Counted from the first letter of the stretch, positions 1 through 9,383 are shown. The stretch is DNA of 64,000 bases from Candidatus Melainabacteria bacterium (GCA_003258795.1 QHMH01000012.1:160762-224761); one strand, 5' to 3'. Notes: a model not told the origin generated them from the sequence alone. Numbers and translations are program-made.

Positions 1-1
1 G

Positions 2-340
2 TTAGACAGAATGAAAGTTATCAACATGGAAGCATATACTCCAGTTGAAAAGAAAAAAATCGCTTCTAAATTCATGGACAAACTTTGGAAAGATTCTAAA
101 CTTGAAAATCATGGCGTAAAGAAATTTACAGAAAAAGCTATTGATGCGATTGTTGGCCACACAAACGATGCGGGGGCAAGAAAAACAATCCAAAACTCAA
201 AAGATATTATCAAGCAAGCTAAAGTTGATATTCAGAAAGGTGTAAAAGGCGCAGATATTATCATTGACGATAAGTATGTTGCAAGAGCACTTGAAGAAGC
301 TGCTAAAGAAGCTGAAAAGCAAGCAGCAAAAGCAAGATAA
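2..340 (+). CDS. AAA+ ATPase with Lon-like lid, C-terminal fragment (5' end outside window)
   Basis: The reading frame is open to the left edge. The first visible residues, LDRMKVINMEAYTPVEKKKI, match the conserved Lon stretch LDRMEVI..GYTxxEK that joins the AAA+ core to its helical lid. The following GHTNDAGARKTIQ resembles Lon's YTREAGVRxLE, which carries the sensor-2 arginine. So the ATG at 11 is an internal Met and not the start. The protein ends about 90 residues after this point in a charged Ala/Glu/Lys tail, so there is no Lon protease domain. It is probably a stand-alone AAA+ remodelling ATPase. The Lon similarity is seen directly in the sequence, while the absence of protease activity is inferred from the length. 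Confidence 0.7.
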   Translation, partial: LDRMKVINMEAYTPVEKKKIASKFMDKLWKDSKLENHGVKKFTEKAIDAIVGHTNDAGARKTIQNSKDIIKQAKVDIQKGVKGADIIIDDKYVARALEEAAKEAEKQAAKAR

Positions 341-357
341 AAAACGATGTAATAAAA

Positions 358-394
358 CAAGAGGGTTTCTTTTGAAGCCCTCTTGTCTTATTTA
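358..394 (+). terminator. Rho-independent terminator after AAA+ ATPase gene
   Basis: A 12-bp stem (358-369 with 374-385, one G-U pair) with a TTTT loop is followed by a T-rich tract. It sits 18 nt after the stop of the upstream gene and before kup. Confidence 0.8.
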
Positions 395-421
395 CTTTAA
401 GATATTTTTGTACTATAAATA

Positions 422-2242
422 ATGTCGGTTATGAGTGAACAGAAGATTACCGCAAAGAATATAATTCAAGCAATGGGACTTGTTTTTGGTGATATCGGAA
501 CGAGTCCTCTATATACGCTTACGGTTATTTTTTTAACGCTTGAAGCAACAAAGGCAAATGTTGTTGGGGTTTTGTCACTCATTGTGTGGACATTATTGCT
601 TATCATAACCGTTCAGTACACAGGGCTTGCAATGAGTTTGGGCAAACGTGGTGAGGGCGGAACCATCGTTTTGAACGAAATTTTAAAAAAACTTTTAAAA
701 AGTTCTCGCTCGATTATGTTCTTTTCACTTTTAACCTACCTTGCAATCTCTCTTTTGATTGGAGAATGCGTTGTTACACCTGCAATTAGTATTATGTCTA
801 CAATTGAAGGTTTGAGGATAATTGAACCTTTGAAATATATTCCTCAAGCTTCAATTATTGTGATTACACTTTTGATTATTTATTGGTTATTTTCAATCCA
901 AAAAAGAGGGACAGAAAAAGTATCCCAGATTTTTGGACCGATAATGGTTATTTGGTTTTCAACGTTAGCAATTTTTGGAGCAGTTTCAATTTCGAGAACT
1001 GATGTGGTTTTAGAGGCTGTTAATCCGATAAATGCTTTATTGTTTTTGAAAAATCATGGATTTGCAAGCTTCTTTATCTTATCTCAAGTTTTGCTCTGTG
1101 CAACTGGGGCAGAAGCTTTGTATGCGGACATGGGACATTTAGGAAGAAAACCTATTGTATACGCTTGGTACATTGTCTTTTTTGCACTTGTTTTAAATTA
1201 TTTAGGACAAGGGGCATTCTTATTAAGACATCCTGAATGTCCAAATATATTGTTCTCAATGATATCTTCAATATTGCCAGTTTTTTATGTACCATTTCTA
1301 ATTTTGAGTATATTAGCTACAATTACTGCATCACAAGCAATGATTAGTGGTGTTTTTGCAATAATTTATCAGGCTATTAACACGAGAATTCTACCTATGT
1401 TTAAGGTAGATTACACCTCCGAAAAAATTAACTCACAAATATATATTGGAACTGCAAATACGTTTCTTCTAATTTTTGTATTTTTAACGATACTCGTGTT
1501 TAAAAGTTCAGGTAAACTCGCATCAGCATACGGTTTTGCAGTTGTAACTACATTTAACATCACAATCATACTTATTGGTACAATATACTTTTTGAGAAAA
1601 AAATTCTTGCATTTTGCAGTATCTTTGGGACTCTTAATCATAGATTTTATCTACTTCTTATCAGCATTAACAAAAATTCCAGATGGTGCTTACTGGGCAC
1701 TTATGGTTGCATCAATACCGTTTTCATTGATACTACTTTATGTTTGTGGTCAAAAGGCAATGTACAAGGCAATTATACTTATGGATAAAGATAAGTTTTT
1801 ATCACAATACAACGAAATTTATCCTAAATATCCAAAACTTGAAGGTACGGCTTTGTTTTTTGCAAGAGGTGTAGATAGAGTTCCACCTTACATTGTACAA
1901 ACAATGTTTATCAATAATATTTTGTATAAAGAAAATGTGTTTATCCAAATTAACAAAGCGAATGAACCATTTGGCCTGCATTATGATATTGCGCAAGTTG
2001 CAGAAGGGTTGAAGATTTTAAGAATTGATGTTGGATATATGGATGTATTGAGGCTTGAAAAAGTATTGCAAGCTATGAACATCGATGAAAAAGCTATCTT
2101 CTATGGTGTTGAAGAAATAGAAACTAAAAACTTCTTCTGGCATGTGTTCTCACTTGTAAAGAAAATCACGCCGTCATTTGTAAGTTTTTACAAGTTACCA
2201 GTTCATAAACTGCATGGTGTCATAACACAGATAAACATGTAA
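422..2242 (+). CDS. kup: Kup-family potassium uptake transporter
   Basis: This is a K+/H+ symporter of the KUP/HAK/KT family in the inner membrane. The family signature GDIGTSPLYT is at residues 23-32. About twelve hydrophobic segments fill residues 15-445, followed by a roughly 150-residue cytoplasmic C-terminal domain, as in Kup (606 aa, normal length). No Shine-Dalgarno is visible. A -10-like TATAAAT lies at 414-420, so the second in-frame ATG at 431 is an equally good start. The stop abuts the stop of the convergent GT8 gene with no spacer. Family assignment is firm, but substrate specificity is by family. Confidence 0.93.
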   Translation: MSVMSEQKITAKNIIQAMGLVFGDIGTSPLYTLTVIFLTLEATKANVVGVLSLIVWTLLLIITVQYTGLAMSLGKRGEGGTIVLNEILKKLLKSSRSIMFFSLLTYLAISLLIGECVVTPAISIMSTIEGLRIIEPLKYIPQASIIVITLLIIYWLFSIQKRGTEKVSQIFGPIMVIWFSTLAIFGAVSISRTDVVLEAVNPINALLFLKNHGFASFFILSQVLLCATGAEALYADMGHLGRKPIVYAWYIVFFALVLNYLGQGAFLLRHPECPNILFSMISSILPVFYVPFLILSILATITASQAMISGVFAIIYQAINTRILPMFKVDYTSEKINSQIYIGTANTFLLIFVFLTILVFKSSGKLASAYGFAVVTTFNITIILIGTIYFLRKKFLHFAVSLGLLIIDFIYFLSALTKIPDGAYWALMVASIPFSLILLYVCGQKAMYKAIILMDKDKFLSQYNEIYPKYPKLEGTALFFARGVDRVPPYIVQTMFINNILYKENVFIQINKANEPFGLHYDIAQVAEGLKILRIDVGYMDVLRLEKVLQAMNIDEKAIFYGVEEIETKNFFWHVFSLVKKITPSFVSFYKLPVHKLHGVITQINM

Positions 2243-3172
2243 TTACTTAAAGAGGGTTGCAAATAAAGCTCTTTTTTCTTTAAAGAATATAAATAGCGGA
2301 TATCTTTTTATGAAATTCAAAATCAGAGAAGGTTTTGAGTTAAATTTTCTCGATTTTTCAATATGATTTTTGTAAAAATCTGGATTTTCTTTGTGCCACG
2401 GAGTCATTTGCCAATAAGTCCAAAACGTATCTCTGAAAACATTTTCGTAATATATTTCCCAAGGTTTCCACCCAACAAAGTGCAGAACAACTGCATCTTG
2501 AAGATCCTTCTGCCATTTCAACTTAAATTCCTTTGTCTGAAATCCATTAGGAACAAGATAATTAAACTTTTTATCGACAACCTTTATCTGATCTTGAAAA
2601 ACATAGTTTATTAAATCTTGATCCATAAATCTGAGTTTGTCCACATTGTCTTTTAGATAATTGAACATTTTTTCTTCAGCATTCTCTTCTCTCCACTTTT
2701 TGAGATTCATAAGAATAGAACCGGCATTTATGTAAGTTGCGGTTTTGCTCATACCCAAATTTTTCTTTGAGTTTTCGGAGTCAAAATCCTCTCTACCTGC
2801 AAGTAAAAAGTCGTCGATATTTGTGTTGTAAAAATCTGCCAAACTTCCCTTAACGATAATGTCACAGTCAAGGTAAATTGCCTTGTCGAGGTTTTTCAAG
2901 ATAGAGGCTGATTTAATTCTAAAAAGAGTTGTGATTGTCCAAAATTTAGCCACCTCTTTGTAGGGAAGAAAGTCTGTTTTGTCAACGTCAATAACATTTA
3001 TATTTTCTCCCAATGACGTTAATCTTTCTTTTGTTTTTATAGACAAATCGTTACCCAAAATGTGGAAAACTGGTTCATCATCTTCTGATTTATTTTTCAA
3101 TACGCTAATAATTGTTGTTGCACACCATTTTGCAAAATTTTCGTCAGTGGCAAGGACTATATCTATTTTCAT
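2243..3172 (-). CDS. GT8 family glycosyltransferase
   Basis: This retaining sugar transferase resembles lipopolysaccharide glucosyl/galactosyltransferases (RfaI/RfaJ, GspA). The N-terminus MKIDIVLATDENF, the metal-binding DCD at residues 102-104 in YLDCDIIVKG, YINAGSILMNLKKW, the MDQDLIN motif and the C-terminal LHFVGWKPW (the family's HxxGxxKPW) are all GT8 hallmarks. The length of 309 aa is normal. A Shine-Dalgarno AGAGGAAG precedes the ATG, and upstream is an extended -10 (TG-T-TATAGT on the minus strand). It stands alone and not in the large glycan cluster at 12.8-18.2 kb. The likely role is surface polysaccharide or LPS core assembly, and the acceptor cannot be read from sequence. Confidence 0.88.
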   Translation of the reverse strand: MKIDIVLATDENFAKWCATTIISVLKNKSEDDEPVFHILGNDLSIKTKERLTSLGENINVIDVDKTDFLPYKEVAKFWTITTLFRIKSASILKNLDKAIYLDCDIIVKGSLADFYNTNIDDFLLAGREDFDSENSKKNLGMSKTATYINAGSILMNLKKWREENAEEKMFNYLKDNVDKLRFMDQDLINYVFQDQIKVVDKKFNYLVPNGFQTKEFKLKWQKDLQDAVVLHFVGWKPWEIYYENVFRDTFWTYWQMTPWHKENPDFYKNHIEKSRKFNSKPSLILNFIKRYPLFIFFKEKRALFATLFK

Positions 3173-3264
3173 TACTTCCTCTATTTGCTATTTAAAAATA
3201 CTATAACATAAAAAATAGGCATTACTGTTTTTTGTTTGGAATAAAATTGTGGTGAGGTTATGTT

Positions 3265-4260
3265 ATGAAAAAAATAATTATTTTTATATTTCTAATACTT
3301 GCATGTTTGTTTATCTGCAATAGAAGTAATCCACAGCTCTTACCAGTATGTAAAAACAATATGTGGGGATATATCGACAAAACAAACAAATTAGTTATTC
3401 CGTTTGAATACGATATAACCTATCCGTTTAGTGGAAATGTTGCTTTGGTTTGCAAAAAAGGTAAATGTGGAGCTATAAACAAAAAAGGCAAAGTTATAAT
3501 TCCATTGGTTTATGATTCCATAAACTCTAAATCTCAAGGGCTTTATGCAGTAGAAAAGAATGGAATGTCAGGTTATGTAAATAGTCGTGGAAAATTTGTA
3601 ATTCCACTTCGAGATGTGTCTTCACAATCCTTCAAAGAGGGACTTGCAGTTGCTTATAAAAATGGAAAATTTGGGTTTATAAACAAAAAAGACAAACTCG
3701 TTATAGGTTACGATTATGATGAAGCAAGAGATTTTAAAAATGGACTGGCATCTGTTTCAAAAGCTGGAAAGTGGGGTGTTATTGACAAACAGAAAATAGT
3801 TATGCCGATTGAATATGGCTGGATTGAGGGAAAAAATGGTGAATTTTCTGTTTGCAAAGAACTTGGTGAAGTTCCTTCTTGTGGAATCATCACAAAAAGT
3901 AAAACTATAATTCCGCTTAAATATTATGGCGCAAATTTAAAAAGCGAAGGTTTGTATGCAATTCAAACCAAAAGATTTGCTTGGAGTTATTACGATGAAA
4001 ATAACAAACAAAAATTTAATACTGAATATGCAATTGCCAATGACTTTCAAGACGGTATTGCAATGGTTTGCAGCGAATATAATAAATGCGGTTATATAAA
4101 CAAGCAAGGAAAACCAGTTATCGAATTGAAATATGAGGCTATCAGTCCATTTTATGGAAATGTCGCTGCTGCACTATATAACAAAAAATGGGGATTTGTC
4201 GACAAAAAAGGCAAAGTTATAATTCCATTTCAGTATGACTGGACGGGATTTGTCTTTTAA
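3265..4260 (+). CDS. WG-repeat (KWG) protein with signal peptide, possible lipoprotein
   Basis: A hydrophobic N-terminus (residues 1-18, with LILAC as an imperfect lipobox) is followed by about eight degenerate WG repeats of the form GxxGxIxKxGKxVIPxxYD. Examples are NNMWGYID, GKFGFINK, GKWGVIDK and KKWGFVDK. WG-repeat proteins are beta-rich scaffolds of poorly known function, common in gut bacteria and often exported. Its Shine-Dalgarno is GTGAGG. The cytoplasmic-membrane or surface location is inferred from the leader, and nothing in the neighbourhood points to a partner. Confidence 0.8.
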   Translation: MKKIIIFIFLILACLFICNRSNPQLLPVCKNNMWGYIDKTNKLVIPFEYDITYPFSGNVALVCKKGKCGAINKKGKVIIPLVYDSINSKSQGLYAVEKNGMSGYVNSRGKFVIPLRDVSSQSFKEGLAVAYKNGKFGFINKKDKLVIGYDYDEARDFKNGLASVSKAGKWGVIDKQKIVMPIEYGWIEGKNGEFSVCKELGEVPSCGIITKSKTIIPLKYYGANLKSEGLYAIQTKRFAWSYYDENNKQKFNTEYAIANDFQDGIAMVCSEYNKCGYINKQGKPVIELKYEAISPFYGNVAAALYNKKWGFVDKKGKVIIPFQYDWTGFVF

Positions 4261-4377
4261 GGCAGATAAGATGCGAGATAGCGTGTTTTATTTAAATGTT
4301 TAATATTTTCTTTTCCTTTATATTATACAAGAGGAAGAGAACATCATAATACTTCATGACAATGTTTTTTATTCTAT

Positions 4378-4408
4378 CCACCTCTAAAATAACTCTGGGG
4401 GTGGTTTT
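4378..4408 (+). promoter_or_regulatory. possible Shine-Dalgarno-sequestering hairpin or attenuator
   Basis: CCACC (4378-4382) is complementary to GGTGG (4400-4404) within the strong Shine-Dalgarno of the small secreted protein. The hairpin is followed by TTTT. It could block the ribosome site or act as a weak terminator. The pairing is visible, and the function is inferred. Confidence 0.3.
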
Positions 4409-4642
4409 ATGAAATATTGGTCAATCTTTTTTGTTTACCTCGTTTTTGTTTCTTTTTACTTTGTTTCTTATGCCAAAAACTGCAACGATGAACCAGTTGT
4501 AACCGGTGCAGCTTGTAGTATAAAAGATCTTAAAGAGTACTCAAACAACAAAGATGAAAAACTTCAGCCTCGAAAGAATGAAGTACTTTTTGAAAAAAAT
4601 AAAGTTCTTGAAAAAGCAATAGAGAAACAAAAAAATAAATAA
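4409..4642 (+). CDS. small secreted protein, unknown function
   Basis: This 77-aa protein has a clear signal peptide (hydrophobic residues 5-21, cleavage near SYA-KN) and a mature part with two cysteines (NCND and GAACS) and a charged Lys/Glu-rich C-terminus. I do not recognise the family. The Shine-Dalgarno GGGGGTGG at 4397-4404 is very strong, but it can pair with CCACC at 4378-4382 just upstream, so translation may be controlled or the hairpin plus TTTT may attenuate transcription. It converges on mutL with one base between the stops. Confidence 0.65.
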   Translation: MKYWSIFFVYLVFVSFYFVSYAKNCNDEPVVTGAACSIKDLKEYSNNKDEKLQPRKNEVLFEKNKVLEKAIEKQKNK

Positions 4643-4643
4643 T

Positions 4644-6374
4644 TTATTTTTGACGCTCAAAAAATTTTGCTATTTCTCTGTGTGCAATAAATTTTGATAT
4701 CGGTCTGCCGTGAGGACAGGTATACGGTTTTTCACACTGACGCCAATTTTTTATAATCTCTTGCATTTGCCAAAGATTAAGTTTTTGACCTGCCTTAACA
4801 GAAGCTTTGCATGAGGTCATAATAAGGATTTTTTCTTCTAAAGAATCTAATGCCCCATGCAAGTTTTCAAGTATATCGCTTAACAACTCTTGAGGATTTA
4901 CTTTTGATATCATTGTAGGAACTTTTTTGAAGGTTACTTGTGTGTCCTTCAAAAAACAGAGTTCGTAGCCAAATCTTTCGAGTTTTTCACTATTTTCTTT
5001 TAACAAAACTCCCTCTTGAGCTGATATGTCAAGGACATCAGAAACGAAAAGAAGTTGTGATGAAACTTGTTTTTGTGATTTCAGTTTTTCATATATTGTT
5101 CTCTCTTGAGCAATATGCTGATCGACAATTTCAAGTCCATCTTCTTTTTCGATTAAAATGTACGTATTTTTATACTGTCCAATAATATTTTCCTCAGGTT
5201 GTGGTGTAGTAATATTTTGTGGCTCATAAAATTTCATAACAGAGTCTATTGGAGTTTGAATAGGTGGTTTCGAGAATTCAAAAGTTGGTTGTTTAACTTC
5301 ACAAAATTCTTCTCCAAATTTTGTTTCCACAATAGGAGCTTGTGTAAATTTAGGTTTTGTTTCTTGCTTTTTCTCTTCAACCATAAAGCTATTATTTGTT
5401 AACGTGCTATCAACAGCAGAGTAGATAAAGTTAAATATTTGATTTGTATTTTTGTACCTAACCTCTTTTTTGGTTGGGTGAACATTTACGTCAACATCTT
5501 CTGCAGGAAGCTCTAAATTTAATATTATAAATGGATATTTTCCACTTGGTAATGTGTTTTTGTATGCTAAATCAATTGATTTTTGAAATATTGGACACTT
5601 GACCGTTCTTGAATTTACATACAAATGATAGTTTTTTTTGCTTGATCTTACAAGGTCCGGTGTGCTTATAAGTCCGGATATTCTTAATCCTGAAAGTTTG
5701 TCTGTTTTTAAAACCTCTTTGAGGTTTTGAGAAACAGATTTTGAGAAAATTTCTTCAACAGTGACTTTTAAATTTCCAGTACCAGTTGTTTTTAATACAG
5801 TCTTTGAGTTGTTTTTGAGTTCAAATGCAATATTTGGATTTACAAGAGCTAAAGATTGAACAAGCTCTTGAATGTAAGAAAATTCTGTTTTTGAATTCTT
5901 CAAAAATTTTAATCTTGCAGGTAGATTGTAGAACAAATTTTCTACGTTCATAATTGTTCCTACTGCACACCCAGTCTTATTTTGATGTACTTCAGAATTT
6001 TCACAAACAACCTTACTTCCAAATTCTGCATCTTTTGTTTTTGTAGTACAAGTAACTTTTGCAATGGAGATTATGCTTGAAAGAGCTTCTCCTCTAAAAC
6101 CTAATGTAGAAATGTTAAATAAATCTTCGTCAGTGGAGATTTTGCTTGTAGCGTGTTTTGAAAACGCAAGCATAATTTCATCAGCTTCAATTCCTGAGCC
6201 ATTATCAGCAACTCTTATATTTCTGCAATCATTGTCTATTTCTATTGAAATTTTGGTTGATTTTGCATCAATTGAGTTTTCTGTCAACTCTTTAACGACA
6301 GATGCAGGGCGTTCTATAACTTCTCCTGCCGCAATTTGATTTATTAAATGTTTTGATAGTTGCTTTATTTTCAT
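4644..6374 (-). CDS. mutL: DNA mismatch repair protein MutL
   Basis: A GHKL ATPase fills the N-terminal third, with EVIERPASVVKELTENSIDA, DNGSGI and a GFRGEALSS lid. The C-terminal domain carries DQHIAQERTIYE, the endonuclease motif DQHA(X)2E(X)4E with Ile in place of Ala, and CPHGRP near the end. This is therefore the nicking-endonuclease type of MutL found in bacteria without MutH. At 576 aa it is slightly short, mostly in the linker at about 320-400. There is no mutS nearby. The start has no Shine-Dalgarno; an extended -10 (TGCTAAAAT, minus strand) ends 6 nt before the ATG, suggesting a leaderless mRNA. Confidence 0.96.
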   Translation of the reverse strand: MKIKQLSKHLINQIAAGEVIERPASVVKELTENSIDAKSTKISIEIDNDCRNIRVADNGSGIEADEIMLAFSKHATSKISTDEDLFNISTLGFRGEALSSIISIAKVTCTTKTKDAEFGSKVVCENSEVHQNKTGCAVGTIMNVENLFYNLPARLKFLKNSKTEFSYIQELVQSLALVNPNIAFELKNNSKTVLKTTGTGNLKVTVEEIFSKSVSQNLKEVLKTDKLSGLRISGLISTPDLVRSSKKNYHLYVNSRTVKCPIFQKSIDLAYKNTLPSGKYPFIILNLELPAEDVDVNVHPTKKEVRYKNTNQIFNFIYSAVDSTLTNNSFMVEEKKQETKPKFTQAPIVETKFGEEFCEVKQPTFEFSKPPIQTPIDSVMKFYEPQNITTPQPEENIIGQYKNTYILIEKEDGLEIVDQHIAQERTIYEKLKSQKQVSSQLLFVSDVLDISAQEGVLLKENSEKLERFGYELCFLKDTQVTFKKVPTMISKVNPQELLSDILENLHGALDSLEEKILIMTSCKASVKAGQKLNLWQMQEIIKNWRQCEKPYTCPHGRPISKFIAHREIAKFFERQK

Positions 6375-6389
6375 ATTTTTATTTTAGCA
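6375..6389 (-). promoter_or_regulatory. mutL extended -10 promoter, leaderless geometry
   Basis: On the minus strand TG-C-TAAAAT occupies 6389-6381 and ends 6 nt before the mutL ATG (6374). The predicted transcription start therefore coincides with the start codon. No clear -35 is needed for an extended -10. Confidence 0.55.
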
Positions 6390-6481
6390 TACATTTTTTT
6401 CAAATATACATTAAATTGATGATTACAATGTGAACATAATTTTCTATACTCAGGTTGTAAAGATTACGGAACGGAAAAATT

Positions 6482-7357
6482 ATGGCAAAGACAAATTTAA
6501 AAAAACAACCTCAAGTACAAAAAGCTAACCTTAAGTTGGTAGAAGAAAATGCAGTCAAAACAACAGCATATAGCGATATCAATTTAAAACAGTGGCGTAA
6601 TTATTCTCACGTAAAAACAGATACTCTATGGGAATTCCCACATAGATTAAAAGAAGGCGGACACTCAAATGAGTATCACGGAAACTATATTCCTCAAGTT
6701 GCTCAACAACTTTATGAAAGATTTACCAAAAAGGGCGATGTAGTTTTGGATTTGTTTTTCGGTTCTGGAACATCTGGAATTGAAGCTCTTAATATGCAAA
6801 GAAGATGTATTGGCGTTGAACTTAAAGAAGACTTGGCAGAAAGCGTTTCACAAAAATTTACGCCAAAAGAACTTGTTACTGATGTAAATATCATCTGTGG
6901 CGATTCAACATCTGAACTTGCCAAAGAAAAAGTTAAAGCAAGATTGGAAATTATGGGTGAAAAGCAAGCTCAATTTTTGATTTTGCATCCACCTTATGAT
7001 GATATTATAAAATTCTCAGACAAAAAAGAAGATTTATCTAACTGTTCAAGTACAGAAGAGTTCTATGATATGTTTGAAAAAGTAGCAAAAAATGGTTATG
7101 ACTTGCTCGAAAAAGGACGTTTTGCTGCATTGATTATCGGAGATAGCTATAAGAATTCTCAAATTCAGCCATTAGGATTTGAATGTATGAGAAGAATGAA
7201 TAATTTAGGTTTCATTACAAAATCAATTATTGTAAAAGATATTCAAGGTAATGAAAGAGCTAAAGGAAAAACAGCAAACCTTTGGAGATATAGAGCTCTC
7301 GCTGGTGGATTTTATATTTTCAAACACGAATATATAATGATTATGCAAAAGGTTTAA
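6482..7357 (+). CDS. orphan DNA methyltransferase (N4/N6 amino-MTase fold)
   Basis: This is a SAM-dependent nucleic-acid amino-methyltransferase. The SAM site LDLFFGSGTSG is at residues 89-99 (motif I), preceded by a motif-X-like HGNYIPQV at 66-73. The catalytic motif IV is HPPYDD at 169-174, where the usual first residue is D, N or S. The family length of about 290 aa is fine. No restriction endonuclease or specificity gene flanks it (mutL on one side, rlmD on the other), so it is probably a solitary modification or regulatory enzyme. The His in motif IV leaves DNA versus RNA substrate uncertain. It is likely transcribed from TATACT at 6445-6450 with a short leader. Confidence 0.7.
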   Translation: MAKTNLKKQPQVQKANLKLVEENAVKTTAYSDINLKQWRNYSHVKTDTLWEFPHRLKEGGHSNEYHGNYIPQVAQQLYERFTKKGDVVLDLFFGSGTSGIEALNMQRRCIGVELKEDLAESVSQKFTPKELVTDVNIICGDSTSELAKEKVKARLEIMGEKQAQFLILHPPYDDIIKFSDKKEDLSNCSSTEEFYDMFEKVAKNGYDLLEKGRFAALIIGDSYKNSQIQPLGFECMRRMNNLGFITKSIIVKDIQGNERAKGKTANLWRYRALAGGFYIFKHEYIMIMQKV

Positions 7358-7364
7358 TCTTTTG

Positions 7365-7380
7365 TGATAAAATATCTTCC
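7365..7380 (+). promoter_or_regulatory. rlmD extended -10 promoter, leaderless geometry
   Basis: TG-A-TAAAAT (7365-7373) ends 7 nt before the GTG start at 7381. Confidence 0.5.
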
Positions 7381-8745
7381 GTGAAAGTTAATGATGAAAT
7401 AGAATTAAATATCGAAAAAATTGCCGATTCTTCACAAGGGATAGCCCACTATGAAGGATTGGTAATTTTTGTTGATAATACTTGTGTGGGAGATGTTATA
7501 AAAGCGAAAGTTTTGAAAGTAAACAAAAATTTTGCTCAAGCAAAACTGACAGAAATTATAACTCCATCAAAATACAGAGTTAAGCCGTTTTGCCCGATGT
7601 ATAACGTATGTGGGGCTTGCCAACTTCAACATATCGATTATGGATATCAACTCCAAATAAAAAAACAAATCGTTGAAGATGCAATGAAAAATATTGCAGG
7701 ACTTAATGTCGAAGTTCGAGATGTTATCCCAAGTCCAGAAATAATGCACTACCGTCACAAAATACAATATCCCGTTTCACAAACTAAAGTGTCAAAAAGA
7801 ATTTTAGCCGGATATTATAAAATTAAAACTCACGAAACAGTAAATTTAAAGTATTGTCCTGTACAGCCAGAAATTTGCGATAGGATAATTGAATATATAA
7901 GAGAAAAAGCTTTTGATTATGCGATTTCGGGCTTTAATGAAAAAAAACACTCTGGAGATTTAAGACATATAGTTTTGAGAGTTTCAAAGGCGACGGGAAA
8001 GGTCCTTGTTGTTTTGGTTGTTAATGCGACAAAAAGTTTTGCTAAATTGAATGATTTTGCAAAAGATATTTATGGCAATTTTAAAGAAGTTTCTGGGGTG
8101 TGTGTAAATTTCAATTCTAAAAAAACAAACGTAATTTTGGGTGCAAATACAGAATGTATTGCAGGAAAGGATTTCATTAAGGAGAGAATTTGTGAAAAAA
8201 CATTTAGAATCGGTGCAAATACCTTCTTTCAAATAAATCCAAAAAGTGCTGAGAATATATTCCTTTTCGTTAAGGATTACATAAGAGATAATTTTGACAA
8301 GCCATTGATTATGGATGCTTATGCAGGAATTTCAGCATTTGGAATATGCGTTAGTGATGTTGCTAAAAAGGTCGTCTGTGTAGAAGAAAATAAGGAATCC
8401 GTAGCACTTGCCCAAAAAACAGCAGAGGTGAATGAAATAGAAAATCTCGAGCTTCACGCTATGGATACTCAAAAATTCTTCGAAAAAGAAATTTCAACTA
8501 AAAAAAGAAAATTTGATGTGATAATTCTTGACCCACCACGAAAAGGGTGTAGCATGGAAACACTTAAATCCATTTTGAAATTGTCAAAGGGTAAAGTTAT
8601 TTATGTAAGCTGTAATCCGGCGACTCTTGCAAGAGATTTGAAGTTTTTGAGTGAAAATGGCGCAGATATTGAATTTGTCCAACCTTTTGATATGTTTTGT
8701 CATACAACACATGTTGAAAGTGTAGCCGTTATTAAAATAAATTAA
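7381..8745 (+). CDS. rlmD: 23S rRNA (uracil-5-)-methyltransferase, RlmD/RumA family
   Basis: The order is an N-terminal TRAM domain (residues 1-60), then iron-sulfur cluster cysteines C71, C77, C80 and C159, then a Rossmann SAM domain with MDAYAGISAFG. The catalytic DPPRKGCS and VSCNP motifs lie near the C-terminus. At 454 aa it is the normal length for the family. It methylates U residues in 23S rRNA (U1939/U747-type), though the exact site and the RlmD/RlmC/TrmA split cannot be decided here. The start is GTG, and no in-frame ATG is near. TGATAAAAT ends 7 nt upstream with no Shine-Dalgarno, so this is probably a leaderless GTG start. Confidence 0.9.
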   Translation: MKVNDEIELNIEKIADSSQGIAHYEGLVIFVDNTCVGDVIKAKVLKVNKNFAQAKLTEIITPSKYRVKPFCPMYNVCGACQLQHIDYGYQLQIKKQIVEDAMKNIAGLNVEVRDVIPSPEIMHYRHKIQYPVSQTKVSKRILAGYYKIKTHETVNLKYCPVQPEICDRIIEYIREKAFDYAISGFNEKKHSGDLRHIVLRVSKATGKVLVVLVVNATKSFAKLNDFAKDIYGNFKEVSGVCVNFNSKKTNVILGANTECIAGKDFIKERICEKTFRIGANTFFQINPKSAENIFLFVKDYIRDNFDKPLIMDAYAGISAFGICVSDVAKKVVCVEENKESVALAQKTAEVNEIENLELHAMDTQKFFEKEISTKKRKFDVIILDPPRKGCSMETLKSILKLSKGKVIYVSCNPATLARDLKFLSENGADIEFVQPFDMFCHTTHVESVAVIKIN

Positions 8746-8823
8746 AAATAAAAAATATTGCTCGACTTTTTTTCTTTTTCTGGTAATATAACTTTATCGA
8801 ATGTGACATAAAGGAGAATTGTT

Positions 8824-9321
8824 ATGCAATTGATATTAAAACAAGATGTTCAAAACCTTGGCGAAGCAGGGGATTTGGTACATGTAAAAGACGGTTATGC
8901 AAGAAACTACCTCTTGCCTAAAATGTATGCTGAAGTTGCTACTGAAGGTGCATTGAAGAAAAGAGAACATGATTTAGCAAGAATTAAAGCAAAACAAGAA
9001 AAATTGCATCAAGAAGCTTTGGAAATTGCTAAAAAACTTGAAGAACTTGCTAAAATTGAAATGAGTGCAAAAGCAGGTGAAAGCGGAAAATTGTTCGGTA
9101 CAATTACAACTAAAAAACTTGCTGAAGAAGTTCTTAACTTGTGTGGTGTAGAACTTGATAGAAAGAATATTTCTCTCAACGCTCCTATCAACAAAGTTGG
9201 TGAATATAGAATGTTGATTAAATTAACTTCTAAAGTTAAAACAGAACTTCAAGTTGTTGTAACAGCTTCTGAAATTTTGAAAGATGAAATTGAAGAAGAA
9301 GAAGTTGCGACAGAAGAATAG
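8824..9321 (+). CDS. rplI: 50S ribosomal protein L9
   Basis: The sequence has the L9 N-terminal domain (LGEAGDLVHVKDGYARNYLLP, which is the family signature region). A long connecting helix (about 45-80, Lys/Glu/Ala-rich) and the C-terminal domain follow. At 165 aa it is normal with a slightly long acidic tail. There is a strong Shine-Dalgarno AAGGAG 7 nt before the ATG and an extended -10 TGGTAATAT about 40 nt upstream. It is followed by a strong terminator, so it is largely monocistronic. Confidence 0.97.
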   Translation: MQLILKQDVQNLGEAGDLVHVKDGYARNYLLPKMYAEVATEGALKKREHDLARIKAKQEKLHQEALEIAKKLEELAKIEMSAKAGESGKLFGTITTKKLAEEVLNLCGVELDRKNISLNAPINKVGEYRMLIKLTSKVKTELQVVVTASEILKDEIEEEEVATEE

Positions 9322-9335
9322 AATCATTTTGAGAT

Positions 9336-9366
9336 GGGCAGAGGGTAACCTCTGCTCTTTTTTTTA
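9336..9366 (+). terminator. Rho-independent terminator after rplI
   Basis: The stem GCAGAGG/CCTCTGC (9338-9344 with 9349-9355) has a GTAA loop and is followed by TCTTTTTTTTT. Confidence 0.9.
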
Positions 9367-9383
9367 GAAAAGGAGAGGTGTAA

